From Geoglobus sp. (GTDB taxonomy: Archaea > Halobacteriota > Archaeoglobi > Archaeoglobales > Archaeoglobaceae), in the NCBI GenBank assembly GCA_015523645.1, contig WAJY01000184.1, forward strand, positions 1 through 28,781: a DNA stretch of 28,781 nt, written 5' to 3'. Under the pieces are notes generated by a model that saw nothing but the letters and a program-made list of their open reading frames with translations, was not told the origin of the DNA and made no database searches. Below are positions 15,318 to 24,090 of this stretch, piece by piece (within the stretch, counting starts at the first letter, position 1; each line of letters opens with the position of its first letter). A program made the position numbers and the translations under genes.

Positions 15318-16001
15318 GTGAGGATATCCACAGGCATAACCCTGCTTGACAAGAGACTCGGTGGGGGATTGCCAGCTGGTTCTATGGTTTGCGTTTATGC
15401 AAACCCGGTTAGCATGCCAGAAGCTTTTCTATACCAATTTTCCTCAGTTGGTATTGCTTACTACGTCACTACATCAAGACTTCCAAAATTCATAATTGAG
15501 GACATGAAAAGCTTGGAGATTGAAGTTGACCACCTTGAGTTTATCGATGTTTTCAGCAGATACTACATCTCAGACTCCGGTGGTTTCATAATTGAGGATC
15601 AATACAGGGACAGAGATGTTTTTGATTTCATCGACTCCGAGCTTTCAGAGATAGATACAAAGAATCCGGTGATAATATTCGACAATCTGTCATTCTTTCT
15701 GAACCTGAATGTACCAATTGGTTTGAAAGAGTGGCTGATAAACAAGATATACATTACATCGAAAAATCTTGATGGAATTTCATACTGCTACATGATAAAA
15801 GGAAGCCAGCCAAAGCAGATTGAGAACATGGTCATCAATCTTTCGGATGTTGTTTTTGACATAGATTCGGAGAAAGCAGGAGACAGAGTTGTGAACAGGC
15901 TCGGAATTCCGAAAATGAGAAAGATGAAGCCCATAGATGAGACTTTCAGATATTACATAAGCCACGGAATACAAATAGATACATCTAGGGATATAGCTTA
16001 A
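15318..16001 (+). CDS. RecA/KaiC-like protein with degenerate Walker A
   Basis: A 227-residue protein of the RecA-superfamily/KaiC-like type common in archaea. It opens with TGITLLDKRLGGGLPAGSMV, as KaiC and RadA-like proteins do. Where the GxxGxGK[ST] loop should be it has CVYANPVSMPEAFLYQF, with no Gly-Lys-Thr. A Walker B-like strand VIIFDNLSFFL is kept near 117-127. ATP hydrolysis is therefore unlikely, and it may act as a non-catalytic partner or a sensor. The role and partner are unknown. The GTG start 15318 follows an AGGA at 15308-15311, and a TATA box lies just upstream. It has its own promoter and is not part of the CoA operon. Confidence 0.75.
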   Translation: MRISTGITLLDKRLGGGLPAGSMVCVYANPVSMPEAFLYQFSSVGIAYYVTTSRLPKFIIEDMKSLEIEVDHLEFIDVFSRYYISDSGGFIIEDQYRDRDVFDFIDSELSEIDTKNPVIIFDNLSFFLNLNVPIGLKEWLINKIYITSKNLDGISYCYMIKGSQPKQIENMVINLSDVVFDIDSEKAGDRVVNRLGIPKMRKMKPIDETFRYYISHGIQIDTSRDIA

Positions 16002-16034
16002 ACCCAAATGCAATCTTTTGCCATGACACGTTAG

Positions 16035-16043
16035 TTTTATATA
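16035..16043 (+). promoter_or_regulatory. TATA box of the NADH oxidase/CoA-disulfide reductase gene
   Basis: TTTTATATA, centred about 28 bases upstream of the ATG at 16067. Transcription should start at or very near this codon, in agreement with the lack of a ribosome-binding site. Confidence 0.5.
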
Positions 16044-16066
16044 CGATTATAAATCATGATAGACGA

Positions 16067-17401
16067 ATGATCCCGGAAGAGGATGTAAGGGTTGTTGTTA
16101 TCGGTGGTGGGGCAGCAGGAATGGCAACTGCAAGCAGAATAAAGAGGTTAAAGCCTGACTGGAGCGTTGATGTCTTTGAAAAAACATCTTATGTCAGTCA
16201 TGCTCCCTGCGGAATCCCCTTCTATCTTTCCGGGATTGTTAATTCCATTTCCGAGCTTTGCGCATATGATGTGAATTTTTTCAAAACAAACAGAGGAATT
16301 AACGTCCATCTGAATTCCGAGGTTATTGAAGTAGAGGATGGATATGTTGTGGTTAATGAGAGGGGAAAATTGAAAAATTACGAATGGGATAGACTTGTTT
16401 TTGCAACAGGAGCAAGAGGGAAAACTCTGAATGATAGAAGTGGTGGAAAAAATATCATCTGCGTGCACACTATAGAAGATGCTCCCAGAATCAAGGAAAT
16501 GGCGAAGGAAAGAAAGAGAATAGTTGTTATTGGTAGCGGTTATCTCGGGATCGAGATAGCAGATGCTCTGTCAAGGCAGAAGAGCGTTACAGTAATTGAG
16601 CAGGGAGCTCATCCTCTTCCGGAGTATGATGAGGAAATTTCAGACATCCTTCTCGGTAGGATGAGGGAAAAGCTTGATTTGAGACTGAACGAGAAGGTAA
16701 TCTCAATAGAGGAAGATGGTAGAAGAATTTTAACGGATAAAGAGGAATACAAGACAGACCTTGTCATTCTTGCAATAGGTGTGGAGCCAGAAGTGGAACT
16801 GGCAGAAAAATTTGGAGTTGAGATAGGAAAAACCGGAGCAATAAAAACGAACAAGAAGATGGAGACCAGCAAGAAAGGGGTTTATGCAGTTGGCGATTGT
16901 GCAGAAACAACAAATATTGTGACTGGAGAGCATGACTGGATTCCTCTAGCTGCTCCAGCAAACAAGATGGGTTATGTTGCCGGTTCAAACATTGCAGGAG
17001 TTGAGATGGAGTTTCCTGGAGCACTGAAAAGTCAGTTAACATCTTTTTATGAACTGGAGATAGGAAAGACAGGTCTTAGTGAATTGGAAGCTAACAGACA
17101 TGGCTTCAATGCAGTCTCTGTAACTATCTCGTCAAACACAAAAGCCAGATACATCTCAAGCAAGGAGAAGATAACGGTAAAGATGGTTGCCGATGCTGAC
17201 ACAGGAAGAGTTTTAGGAGTTCAGGCAATAGGCTCTGACGTCTCTAAAACCATTTATGGTGCTTCTGCACTGCTTTACAAAAGAGCTCACGTTGAAGACT
17301 TTTTCTTCGCAGATTTTCCATTCTATCCTCCCAAATCTCCTGTTTGGGATCCACTTGTTGTTGCTGCAAGAAATCTATTCAGAAAGATGGGGATCAGTTG
17401 A
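16067..17401 (+). CDS. CoA-disulfide reductase/NADH oxidase-like flavoprotein
   Basis: A 444-residue pyridine-nucleotide-disulfide oxidoreductase of the single-Cys class. It reduces CoA disulfide, polysulfide or O2 with NAD(P)H. FAD loop VVVIGGGAAGMATASR is near 9-24. The single redox Cys is Cys48 in SHAPCGIPFYLSG, the mark of the NoxA/CoADR group. The NAD(P)H loop VVIGSGYLGIEIADAL is at about 152-167, and the second FAD motif VYAVGDCAET is at about 273-282. The dimer domain fills about 330-444. Which substrate it uses cannot be told from sequence. CoA disulfide is favoured in an organism that keeps high CoA. Its last 8 bases overlap the end of the convergent tfe gene. Confidence 0.88.
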   Translation: MIPEEDVRVVVIGGGAAGMATASRIKRLKPDWSVDVFEKTSYVSHAPCGIPFYLSGIVNSISELCAYDVNFFKTNRGINVHLNSEVIEVEDGYVVVNERGKLKNYEWDRLVFATGARGKTLNDRSGGKNIICVHTIEDAPRIKEMAKERKRIVVIGSGYLGIEIADALSRQKSVTVIEQGAHPLPEYDEEISDILLGRMREKLDLRLNEKVISIEEDGRRILTDKEEYKTDLVILAIGVEPEVELAEKFGVEIGKTGAIKTNKKMETSKKGVYAVGDCAETTNIVTGEHDWIPLAAPANKMGYVAGSNIAGVEMEFPGALKSQLTSFYELEIGKTGLSELEANRHGFNAVSVTISSNTKARYISSKEKITVKMVADADTGRVLGVQAIGSDVSKTIYGASALLYKRAHVEDFFFADFPFYPPKSPVWDPLVVAARNLFRKMGIS

Positions 17402-17912
17402 GGGATTCAAGAAGCTCATTGATTCTTTCAAGTTCCTCTTTTATCTTCATAAGCGCCTCCCTGCTGTCGAGGTATTCCAGCATGTTGTTACATCTTGGAC
17501 AAGAAAAGCCGTATTCCATCGCCTCCTCATACCTTACCTTAACGCATCCGTTTATGCATATGTAGTAAATGCTCTCATCCTCAAGTCTTAGCTTCTCTTC
17601 AAGCTTGTCTCTTGTTTTTTCTAGCTCTCTTCTCAAAACCTCCCTCTCTCTATCGTAGTTTATCTTCCAAAAGTATTCCATCCATCCGGTGTCTTCATCC
17701 TTCTTCCTTCTGTAGCTTGCCAGTCCTATCTCATAGAATGCAAAAAGAACCCTTCTGATCTCGTTTATCTCAACTCCAAGCTCCTCGGATAAGCTCTCAT
17801 CTGTGAATTCGTTCTCAAGATCCATAGAATAGATAACAACGCCCAGATCTCCAGCAATTCTTTCAATGAGTTCCACTATGAGTTCATCAATCTCATTCAA
17901 CTCCATTTCCAC
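17394..17912 (-). CDS. tfe: Transcription factor E, alpha subunit
   Basis: Archaeal homologue of TFIIE-alpha. It helps open the promoter DNA with RNA polymerase and TFB. The 172-residue protein has a winged helix at about 8-90 (NEFTDESLSEELGVEINEIR), a charged coiled linker (REREVLRRELEKTRDKLEEK) and a zinc ribbon with Cys119, 123, 138 and 141 in YICINGC and SCPRCNN. Residues about 150-172 form a short coiled helix. The GTG at 17912 gives the full length, but the ATG two codons later (17906) is equally possible. A TATA-like TTAAATAAT on the minus strand near 17939 fits either. It is downstream of the YlbF gene but seems to have its own promoter. Confidence 0.93.
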   Translation of the reverse strand: MEMELNEIDELIVELIERIAGDLGVVIYSMDLENEFTDESLSEELGVEINEIRRVLFAFYEIGLASYRRKKDEDTGWMEYFWKINYDREREVLRRELEKTRDKLEEKLRLEDESIYYICINGCVKVRYEEAMEYGFSCPRCNNMLEYLDSREALMKIKEELERINELLESLN

Positions 17913-18018
17913 AGAATATTATTGTGCTTTCAACATTATTTAAGTTTGCGGTAATCTTCAAAGCAAGTTCAAAAATCTTCTTTAAAAACTTAAAAGAACT
18001 CAGGTCTATTGCTGGAAT

Positions 18019-18372
18019 CTATCCCCTATAAGCCTCTCCAAAATCAAAATCAATTTCTTGACTTATGTAATCTCCAATTTCGCCAAGAAGATTTACAAAT
18101 TTCGTGTAAGCGTCGATATAATTTCTTACACTTTCAAGCTCATTGAGCTTTGCCTGAATGCTCGTTAAGTTCTCAATCAAACCTTCATCAATCTGTCCTG
18201 TTAGCTGTTTTGACATGTACTCTTGCTGCCTCTCCTGAAACTCCACTAAAAGGCTCTGGGCAACTTTGTCCTGCTTTAAAGCGCTCTCACACTCAACAAA
18301 ATTTCTGTATTCCTCACTTTCAAGAATCGCCCTCGCAAGATCCTCCGCTTTTCCTCTTATAAAATCATTCAT
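18019..18372 (-). CDS. YlbF/YmcA-family protein
   Basis: A 117-residue all-helical protein of the YlbF/YmcA type. In Bacillus these proteins form a complex that works with RNase Y on mRNA maturation; the archaeal role is not defined. It shows the family pattern AEDLARAILESEEYRNF then ALKQDKVAQSLLVEFQERQ, an amphipathic pair of helices. The minus-strand leader has GAGGGTGAGAG just before the ATG as a ribosome-binding site, and TATA-like ATTAATATAG near 18415. It is divergent from rpl15e, the start of the exosome superoperon, so a shared regulatory region and a link to RNA metabolism are possible. Confidence 0.7.
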   Translation of the reverse strand: MNDFIRGKAEDLARAILESEEYRNFVECESALKQDKVAQSLLVEFQERQQEYMSKQLTGQIDEGLIENLTSIQAKLNELESVRNYIDAYTKFVNLLGEIGDYISQEIDFDFGEAYRG

Positions 18373-18449
18373 CTACTCTCACCCTCTTTCTCCAAGCCTC
18401 TCTTTAGTACCTATATTAATGTTTCGGTCAAAAGTATTGACTAATGAAA

Positions 18450-18503
18450 AGCCTCTCCGATATGTTTATTAAGCGAGGCTGAATAGCCAATGCAATTAGG
18501 CTA
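18450..18503. promoter_or_regulatory. rpl15e promoter with a palindrome around the TATA box
   Basis: AGCCTC at 18450-18455 and GAGGCT at 18475-18480 form a perfect 6-base inverted repeat that encloses the TATA-like TTTATTAAG at 18465-18473. Just downstream TAGCC (18484-18488) and GGCTA (18499-18503) form a second inverted repeat with a 10-base loop, and this leads into GGAGG at 18506-18510, seven bases before the rpl15e ATG. The first could be an operator. The second, if transcribed, would be a small hairpin next to the ribosome-binding site. Both are readings of the sequence only. Confidence 0.5.
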
Positions 18504-18517
18504 ATGGAGGGCTTTCA

Positions 18518-19093
18518 ATGAAATCAGTTTACGCATTCATCAGAGAGGCTTGGAAAAACCCTTGGGAGGGATATGTGGGGAGATTGATGTGGGAGAGATT
18601 GCAAAAGTGGAGAAGGGAGCCTTCGATAGTCAGGATACCCAGACCGACAAGACTTGACAGGGCAAGAGCTTTGGGTTACAAGGCGAAGAAAGGTGTAGTT
18701 GTTGTTAGAGTTAGGATTAGAAGAGGTGGAAGGAGGGCAAGCAGACCGAACAAGGGAAGAAAAACAAGGAATTTGATGGTAAACAGGCTCACACCAAAGA
18801 AAAGTCTTCAGCGCATAGCCGAAGAGAGAGCGGCGAGAAAGTATCCTAACATGGAGGTATTAAATTCTTACTGGGTGGGTGAGGATGGCAAATATAAGTG
18901 GTTTGAGGTAATTTTGATTGACAGAAGTCATCCGTCCATACTGAGCGATGCTCAGCTATCTGGAATTGCAAGACAGAGGGGGAGAGCATTTAGAGGATTG
19001 ACATCAGCAGGCAGGAAGGGAAGGGGATTGAGAAGAAAGGGAAGAGGAGCAGAGAAATCCAGACCGAGTTTGAGAGCAAACCTCAGAAAATAG
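18518..19093 (+). CDS. rpl15e: Ribosomal protein L15e
   Basis: A basic 191-residue large-subunit protein. The start [20 protein letters not shown] and the block [20 protein letters not shown] are strong family marks, as are [15 protein letters not shown] and [19 protein letters not shown]. The Arg/Lys-rich end is normal. It opens the exosome superoperon with GGAGG spaced 7 bases from the ATG. The length is typical of archaeal L15e. Confidence 0.97.
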   Translation: MKSVYAFIREAWKNPWEGYVGRLMWERLQKWRREPSIVRIPRPTRLDRARALGYKAKKGVVVVRVRIRRGGRRASRPNKGRKTRNLMVNRLTPKKSLQRIAEERAARKYPNMEVLNSYWVGEDGKYKWFEVILIDRSHPSILSDAQLSGIARQRGRAFRGLTSAGRKGRGLRRKGRGAEKSRPSLRANLRK

Positions 19094-19103
19094 ACTCTTC
19101 TCC

Positions 19104-19541
19104 ATGAAAATTGACACCATAACCCTTTCAGCCATTGTTTACTCAACAGAGAGTAGAGAAAAGGTGAGCATGGCTCTCTCAAATCTCATTCCCTTTGAGT
19201 TTGAAATAATGGTTAGCAAAGCAAGGGGTCATTATGGAAACCCGCTGGAATTTTTAGAGGTGGAGATAAAGAAGAAGAGGGAGATTAAAGAGTTTTGGAA
19301 CCACTTTATAGAATCTCTGGGTAGTGAAAGGGAAATATTGGCAGAGATGCTGGATGAAATTCTGGATGAGGAAGGAGTTATGAGAATAAGGGTTGAAAAG
19401 CAGTCAGCATACCTCGGAAAAGTCCGTTTGGCTTTTGGGGGGGATGCGATAGTCATAAAGGTAAAGATAGTGACATACCCTGCAAAAAGGGAGAAAATGA
19501 TGGAGTTTGGAAGAAAGCTAGTTGTGGAAGGATATGATTGA
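19104..19541 (+). CDS. Exosome-linked RNA-binding protein, COG1325 type
   Basis: A 145-residue archaeal protein of the COG1325 family, a small conserved RNA-binding-type protein whose gene routinely sits in the exosome superoperon. The pattern begins with DTITLSAIVYSTESREKVSM and includes KARGHYGNPLEFLEVEIKKK and SAYLGKVRLAFGGDAIVIKV, which are typical. Its exact role is not settled. It starts 10 bases after the L15e stop and its end overlaps the RNase P p30 gene start by 8 bases. Confidence 0.88.
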   Translation: MKIDTITLSAIVYSTESREKVSMALSNLIPFEFEIMVSKARGHYGNPLEFLEVEIKKKREIKEFWNHFIESLGSEREILAEMLDEILDEEGVMRIRVEKQSAYLGKVRLAFGGDAIVIKVKIVTYPAKREKMMEFGRKLVVEGYD

Positions 19542-20112
19542 TTTTATAAGATTTGATTACGATAGGAGTCTCAACTTGGGATTTCAAGCTTACATTGTTT
19601 TTGGTGAGAACAGTGAGAGAAACATCAAGGGATATCTGATTCAGGCAAAAGATGCAAGAGATTTAAGGGAAAAGCTAAGAAAGGCTGATGGTTTTGTTGG
19701 AGTTATGAGTGAGAGGGTTGAGGTAAACAGATATGCTGTTATGAGAAAGAAGGTTGAGGCAATTCTTGATTTCCCGGAGAGAAAGCTTGATTATTCAACA
19801 CTTAAGCTAGCAAAGGAGAAGGATGTTCTGATAGAGTTTTCACTTAGCACTATTCTGAATTCAGGCAGAAACAAGAGGGTTAGGCTATTAGAAAGACTCA
19901 GGAAAACATTGCAGGTTGTAAAAAAGCTTGATACACCCTTCATTTTAACAAGTGGAGCGAGAGAGTTTTATGAATTGAGAAAAAGAAATCAGATCTATGA
20001 GGTTTTCTCATATCTTGGTGCGGATTTAGCTAGAGCAAGTTACTGGGCTGAAAGGCTTTACAGAAAATTTTTTGATGAGAAATACATTATGGATGGAGTT
20101 GAGAGAATATGA
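19534..20112 (+). CDS. rnp3: Ribonuclease P protein component 3 (Rpp30)
   Basis: Protein subunit of archaeal RNase P, which trims tRNA 5' ends. It folds as a TIM barrel and pairs with Rnp2 (Pop5). I place the start at ATG 19534 because MIDFIRFDYDRS is the usual N-terminus; an in-frame TTG four codons upstream is unlikely. Residues DVLIEFSLSTILNSGRNKR near 105-123 and PFILTSGAREFYELR near 143-157 match the family. The length is 192. It overlaps its upstream neighbour by 8 bases and its downstream partner rnp2 by 4. Confidence 0.92.
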   Translation: MIDFIRFDYDRSLNLGFQAYIVFGENSERNIKGYLIQAKDARDLREKLRKADGFVGVMSERVEVNRYAVMRKKVEAILDFPERKLDYSTLKLAKEKDVLIEFSLSTILNSGRNKRVRLLERLRKTLQVVKKLDTPFILTSGAREFYELRKRNQIYEVFSYLGADLARASYWAERLYRKFFDEKYIMDGVERI

Positions 20113-20465
20113 TTTCCCTTCCACCGTCTTTAAGGGAGAAAAAAAGGCATGTAGCATTTGAATTGATTTCAGAGGGGAAGATAGAGAAGGAGGAGCTAAG
20201 CTTTTCAATCTGGGAATCTATATTAAAACTGTTTGGTGAATTTGAGGGAGTGGATTTCAAGATCACAGAATTCTATGATAACAGGGGAATAATTACATGC
20301 AATTTGAAAGACCTTGATAAAATAAAAATAGCATTAACTATGATAGAAAGCATTGAAGGTAAAAAAGTGCTCCCAATAATTCTGGGAGTTGCAGGCACTA
20401 TAAAAAGCTGCAAGAAAAAATATATGGAGGTGTTGAAAGATGCAGATTCCGCAAATGGGGTATGA
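20109..20465 (+). CDS. rnp2: Ribonuclease P protein component 2 (Pop5)
   Basis: Partner of Rnp3 in RNase P; the two form the heterotetramer that activates the catalytic RNA. The 118-residue RRM-like fold starts PSLREKKRHVAFELISEGKI and has GIITCNLKDLDKIKIAL in the middle and GVAGTIKSCKKKY near the end. The ATG overlaps the rnp3 stop by 4 bases. The last 26 bases overlap the proteasome alpha gene, whose GGAGGTG ribosome-binding site (20426-20432) lies inside rnp2. Confidence 0.92.
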   Translation: MISLPPSLREKKRHVAFELISEGKIEKEELSFSIWESILKLFGEFEGVDFKITEFYDNRGIITCNLKDLDKIKIALTMIESIEGKKVLPIILGVAGTIKSCKKKYMEVLKDADSANGV

Positions 20466-21180
20466 TAGAGCCATAACGATTTTCAGTCCTGATGGAAGGC
20501 TTTATCAGGTTGAATATGCGAGAGAGGCTGTTAAAAGAGGAGCAACAGCCATTGGCATAAAAACGAAGGAAGGAGTTGTTGTTCTCGCAGACAGAAGAGT
20601 TGGTAGCAAGCTGCTTGAGGCTGACACAATTGAAAAGATATACAAGGTGGATGAGCACATATGCGTTGCAACTTCAGGGCTTGTTGCCGATGCTAGGGTT
20701 TTGGTTGACAGAGCGAGACTTGAAGCTCAAATAAACAGGCTTACGTATGATGAGCCGATAAGCGTTAAGGAACTTGCAAGAAAAATCTGTGACTTTAAGC
20801 AGCAGTACACCCAGTATGGCGGTGTGAGACCCTTTGGCGTGTCACTGCTTATGGCAGGAGTTGACAAGGTTCCAAAGCTGTTTGAGACAGATCCAAGTGG
20901 AGCTCTGCTTGAATACAGAGCAACCGCAATTGGGGCTGGGAGGAATGCTGTTATGAGTTACTTTGAAGAAAATTACAGGGATGATCTTACAATTGATGAG
21001 GCTATTGTCATGGGACTTGTTGCAATGGGCAAGGCTATTGAAAGCCAGATAAATGTTGAGGGAGTTGAGATAGGAGTGATAAAGGTTGAGGACAAAACTT
21101 TCAGGCTCATTGAGGGTGATGAGCTAAAAGCTTACGTTGATAAGGCAAATGAGATTCTCAAGGCTCAGAGTTCTGAATAG
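20440..21180 (+). CDS. psmA: Proteasome alpha subunit
   Basis: Structural outer-ring subunit of the 20S proteasome, controlling entry to the proteolytic chamber and docking the PAN or Cdc48 ATPases. The 246-residue protein begins with the conserved gate sequence MGYDRAITIFSPDGRLYQVE and AREAVKRGATAIGIK. LADRRVGSKLLEADTIEKIY and TDPSGALLEYRATAIGAGRN are typical. GGAGGTG lies 7 bases before the ATG. It is embedded in the exosome superoperon, as in many archaea, with SBDS 12 bases downstream. Confidence 0.97.
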   Translation: MQIPQMGYDRAITIFSPDGRLYQVEYAREAVKRGATAIGIKTKEGVVVLADRRVGSKLLEADTIEKIYKVDEHICVATSGLVADARVLVDRARLEAQINRLTYDEPISVKELARKICDFKQQYTQYGGVRPFGVSLLMAGVDKVPKLFETDPSGALLEYRATAIGAGRNAVMSYFEENYRDDLTIDEAIVMGLVAMGKAIESQINVEGVEIGVIKVEDKTFRLIEGDELKAYVDKANEILKAQSSE

Positions 21181-21192
21181 GAGGAAGTTTAG

Positions 21193-21894
21193 ATGGTATC
21201 TTTGGAGAAGGCTGTGATAGCAAGGATTAAAAAGGGAGGAGAGAATTTTGAGGTTCTTGTTGATCCTTATCTTGCCAGAGATCTGAAAGAGGGAAAGAAA
21301 GTTGATTTCGATGAACTTGTGGCAGTGGAAGAGGTTTTTCATGATGCAAAAAAGGGAAGCAGAGCAAGTCTTGAGGATCTGGAAAAGACATTTCAGACAA
21401 GGGATTTGAGAGAGATAATAAGGAGGATAGTTGTTGAAGGAGATGTGCAAATAACATCAGAGCAAAGAAAGGAGATGCTAGAACAGAAAAGAAGGCAGAT
21501 AATTGAATACATAAGAAGGAATGCGATAGATCCTAGGACAAAAGCTCCACACACATATGAGAGGATTGAGGCGGCAATGGATCAGGCAAAGGTTCATATT
21601 GACATATTCAAACCAGTAGAGATTCAGGCTAGGGAGATCGTGAAGGCGATAAAGTCCATACTCCCATTGAAGTTCGAGGAGATGGATGTTGCAATCAAAA
21701 TACCTCCGGAACACACCGGAAAAGCTATTAGCTCTCTTTATAACTTTGGAACGATACTGAAAGAGGAGTGGCAAGGTGATGGGAGCTGGATATGCGTTAT
21801 AAGAATTCCAGCGGGAATGTATGGAGAGCTTATGGATCTGTTGGGAAAAGTTGCAAAAGGGGAGGCTCTGACAAAAGTTATCAGCAGGAGGTGA
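21193..21894 (+). CDS. SBDS-family ribosome maturation protein
   Basis: Archaeal orthologue of SBDS/Sdo1, which with EF-2-like GTPases frees the anti-association factor aIF6 from the large ribosomal subunit. Three domains are visible. The FYSH domain (about 1-90) has [20 protein letters not shown] and [16 protein letters not shown] helical middle (about 95-165) has [20 protein letters not shown]. The C-terminal ferredoxin-like domain has [20 protein letters not shown]. The length is 233, normal for archaea. GGAGGA straddles the psmA stop, spaced for the ATG at 21193. Confidence 0.95.
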   Translation: MVSLEKAVIARIKKGGENFEVLVDPYLARDLKEGKKVDFDELVAVEEVFHDAKKGSRASLEDLEKTFQTRDLREIIRRIVVEGDVQITSEQRKEMLEQKRRQIIEYIRRNAIDPRTKAPHTYERIEAAMDQAKVHIDIFKPVEIQAREIVKAIKSILPLKFEEMDVAIKIPPEHTGKAISSLYNFGTILKEEWQGDGSWICVIRIPAGMYGELMDLLGKVAKGEALTKVISRR

Positions 21895-21898
21895 GAGC

Positions 21899-22570
21899 AT
21901 GAGATCGATAGTTCTTCCAGGGGATCTTCTTGCAACAAATCCAAAGGTGGCGGGAAGCGGTACGTATGTGGAGGGTGGAAAGGTTTATGCAAAGTTTCTT
22001 GGTTTGCTTGACAAGACAGACACATCTGTCAGGGTTATTCCGCTGAGAGGAAAGTACATACCATCTATTGGGGATGTTGTTATAGGGATAGTCAGAGAGG
22101 TAACGGCAAATGGATGGGTTGTTGATATAAATTCACCATATCAGGGTTTTTTGCCACTTTCCGAGAATCCCAACGTCAGACCCAACAAAAAACCAAACGA
22201 GGTTCTTGAGATTGATGACATAATAATTGCCAAAGTCACAAACATCGATCCAAAGATGAAGGTAACCCTAACGATGAAGGACAAGATGTGCAGGGCGGTT
22301 AGGTTTGGAAGGGTGATAGCGATCAATCCTGCAAGGGTTCCAAGAGTTATAGGGAAGAAGGGGAGCATGATAAAGATGTTCAAGACCGAGCTTGGAGTTC
22401 AGATTGTTGTTGGGAAGAACGGCTTAATTTGGGCAAGCGGTGATAGAAGGAAGGTGAACATAGTTGAGGAAGCAATATATATAATTGAGGAGGAGGCTCA
22501 TACTGAAGGTCTGACAGACAGGATAACAGAATTTGTTAGAAAGAGAAAGGGTGAATTTGATGAGCAATAA
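21899..22570 (+). CDS. rrp4: Exosome RNA-binding cap subunit Rrp4
   Basis: Forms the RNA-binding cap on the Rrp41-Rrp42 ring. The 223-residue protein has an N-terminal domain ([20 protein letters not shown]), an S1 domain at about 62-130 ([20 protein letters not shown] and [20 protein letters not shown]) and a KH domain at about 140-205 ([20 protein letters not shown]). GGAGGTGA lies just before the ATG at 21899. Its stop overlaps the rrp41 start by 11 bases, so the ring and cap are made together. Confidence 0.95.
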   Translation: MRSIVLPGDLLATNPKVAGSGTYVEGGKVYAKFLGLLDKTDTSVRVIPLRGKYIPSIGDVVIGIVREVTANGWVVDINSPYQGFLPLSENPNVRPNKKPNEVLEIDDIIIAKVTNIDPKMKVTLTMKDKMCRAVRFGRVIAINPARVPRVIGKKGSMIKMFKTELGVQIVVGKNGLIWASGDRRKVNIVEEAIYIIEEEAHTEGLTDRITEFVRKRKGEFDEQ

Positions 22571-23306
22571 GGATGAAGTAAGGCTGATTGTTGATGGAAA
22601 GAGGCTCGATGGAAGGGCATTTGATGAGTTAAGACCGATCAAGATAAAGGTGGGAGTTTTAAAGAGGGCAGATGGATCGTGTTATCTTGAGATGGGGAAG
22701 AACAAGGTGGTTGTCGCGGTTTATGGGCCCAGAGAAGTCCATCCAAGACATCTCCAAGATCCTGTGAAGGCTGTGGTAAGATACAGATACAACATGGCAC
22801 CATTTAGCGTTGAGGAAAGAAAAAGACCGGGTCCAGACAGGAGGAGTGTTGAGATATCTAAGGTTAGCAGGGAAGCTCTTGAGGCAATAGTGATGAAGGA
22901 GCTTTTTCCAAGGAGCGGGATTGATGTTTTCGTTGAGGTATTGCAGGCTGATGCAGGCAGCAGAACAGCCTGTCTGAATGCTGCAAGCGTAGCATTAGTG
23001 GATGCTGGTGTGCCGATGAAGGGGATGATCTCAAGTGTGGCTGTTGCAAAGGTGGATGGAGAGCTTGTTCTTGATCCGATGAAGGAGGAGGACTTCTACG
23101 GAGAGGCTGATATGCCCTTCGCCTTCTTCATCAGAAACGACAGAATAGAGTCTATAGCCCTTTTGCAGATGGATGGGAGAGTAACAAAGGATGAGTTTAT
23201 CAAAGCCGTCAAAATGGCTAAAGATGGAGCTATGAGGATTTATAAGATGCAAAAAGAGGCTATAAAATCTAAGTACGTTGTTGAAAGTGAGGAGGAGGTA
23301 GATTAG
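22560..23306 (+). CDS. rrp41: Exosome catalytic subunit Rrp41
   Basis: Phosphorolytic 3'-to-5' RNase, RNase PH fold, active only when paired with Rrp42. I choose ATG 22560 because [20 protein letters not shown] is the family start and AGGGTGA lies five bases before it. An in-frame TTG 27 bases upstream is unlikely. The length is 248. [20 protein letters not shown] includes the RNA-binding Arg residues, [20 protein letters not shown] lines the phosphate site, and the catalytic Asp region is [21 protein letters not shown] of rrp42 follows after one base. Confidence 0.96.
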   Translation: MSNKDEVRLIVDGKRLDGRAFDELRPIKIKVGVLKRADGSCYLEMGKNKVVVAVYGPREVHPRHLQDPVKAVVRYRYNMAPFSVEERKRPGPDRRSVEISKVSREALEAIVMKELFPRSGIDVFVEVLQADAGSRTACLNAASVALVDAGVPMKGMISSVAVAKVDGELVLDPMKEEDFYGEADMPFAFFIRNDRIESIALLQMDGRVTKDEFIKAVKMAKDGAMRIYKMQKEAIKSKYVVESEEEVD

Positions 23307-23307
23307 A

Positions 23308-24087
23308 GTGGGAGATGACATAATTCTTGACATAAGGAGGGATTACGTTCTCGGAAAAATCAGAGATGGAGAGAGAATAGATGGAAGAGCCTTTGATGAA
23401 TACAGAAAAATAGAGATAGAAACGGGGATTATTGAGAAGGCTGAAGGATCTGCACTAGTTAAAATCGGAGACACGCAGGTTGTTGTTGGCATAAAAATGC
23501 AGCCTGGTGAGCCTTTTCCGGACACTCCTGACAAGGGCATAATTATAACAAATGCTGAGCTCGTCCCACTAGCATCTCCAACATTTGAACCTGGTCCTCC
23601 CGATGAAAACTCTGTTGAGCTTGCGAGAGTTGTTGATAGAGGTATAAGAGAAAGTGAGGCGGTTGATCTGTCAAAGCTGGTTATTGAGGAAGGAGAGAAG
23701 GTGTGGCTCGTTTTCATCGACATTCACGCTTTGGATGATGATGGAAACCTGATGGATGCCTCAGCCTTGGCAGCAATCTCAGCATTGCTCAACACCACAG
23801 TTCCTGCTGAGAGATTCGAGATTGGCGATGACTTCCCTCTTCCAGTTAGAGATCTCCCTGTGGCTGTCACCTCCCACATAATAGGGAATGTTTTTGTTGT
23901 AGACCCAAACAAGGATGAGGAGAACGCCTCCAAAAACTTTATAACCGTGACAACAGACAGCGATGACAATATTGTGGCTGTGCAGAAAAGCGGTAGTTAT
24001 TTGCTCGATGAAGAAAAGCTCTATCAGATTATAGAGACAAGCATAAAAAAGGCGAGAGAGAATAGAAAGCTTCTAAAAGAGGTGTGA
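23308..24087 (+). CDS. rrp42: Exosome non-catalytic ring subunit Rrp42
   Basis: RNase PH-fold partner of Rrp41; it completes the hexameric ring but lacks the catalytic acid residues. The 259-residue protein has DGERIDGRAFDEYRKIEIET, the block PLASPTFEPGPPDENSVELA and FIDIHALDDDGNLMDASALA. The GTG start at 23308 has GGAGGTA eight bases upstream. It lies between rrp41 and rpl37ae with almost no spacer, completing the four-gene exosome run apart from Csl4 and DnaG, which are not here. Confidence 0.96.
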   Translation: MGDDIILDIRRDYVLGKIRDGERIDGRAFDEYRKIEIETGIIEKAEGSALVKIGDTQVVVGIKMQPGEPFPDTPDKGIIITNAELVPLASPTFEPGPPDENSVELARVVDRGIRESEAVDLSKLVIEEGEKVWLVFIDIHALDDDGNLMDASALAAISALLNTTVPAERFEIGDDFPLPVRDLPVAVTSHIIGNVFVVDPNKDEENASKNFITVTTDSDDNIVAVQKSGSYLLDEEKLYQIIETSIKKARENRKLLKEV

Positions 24088-24090
24088 GGT

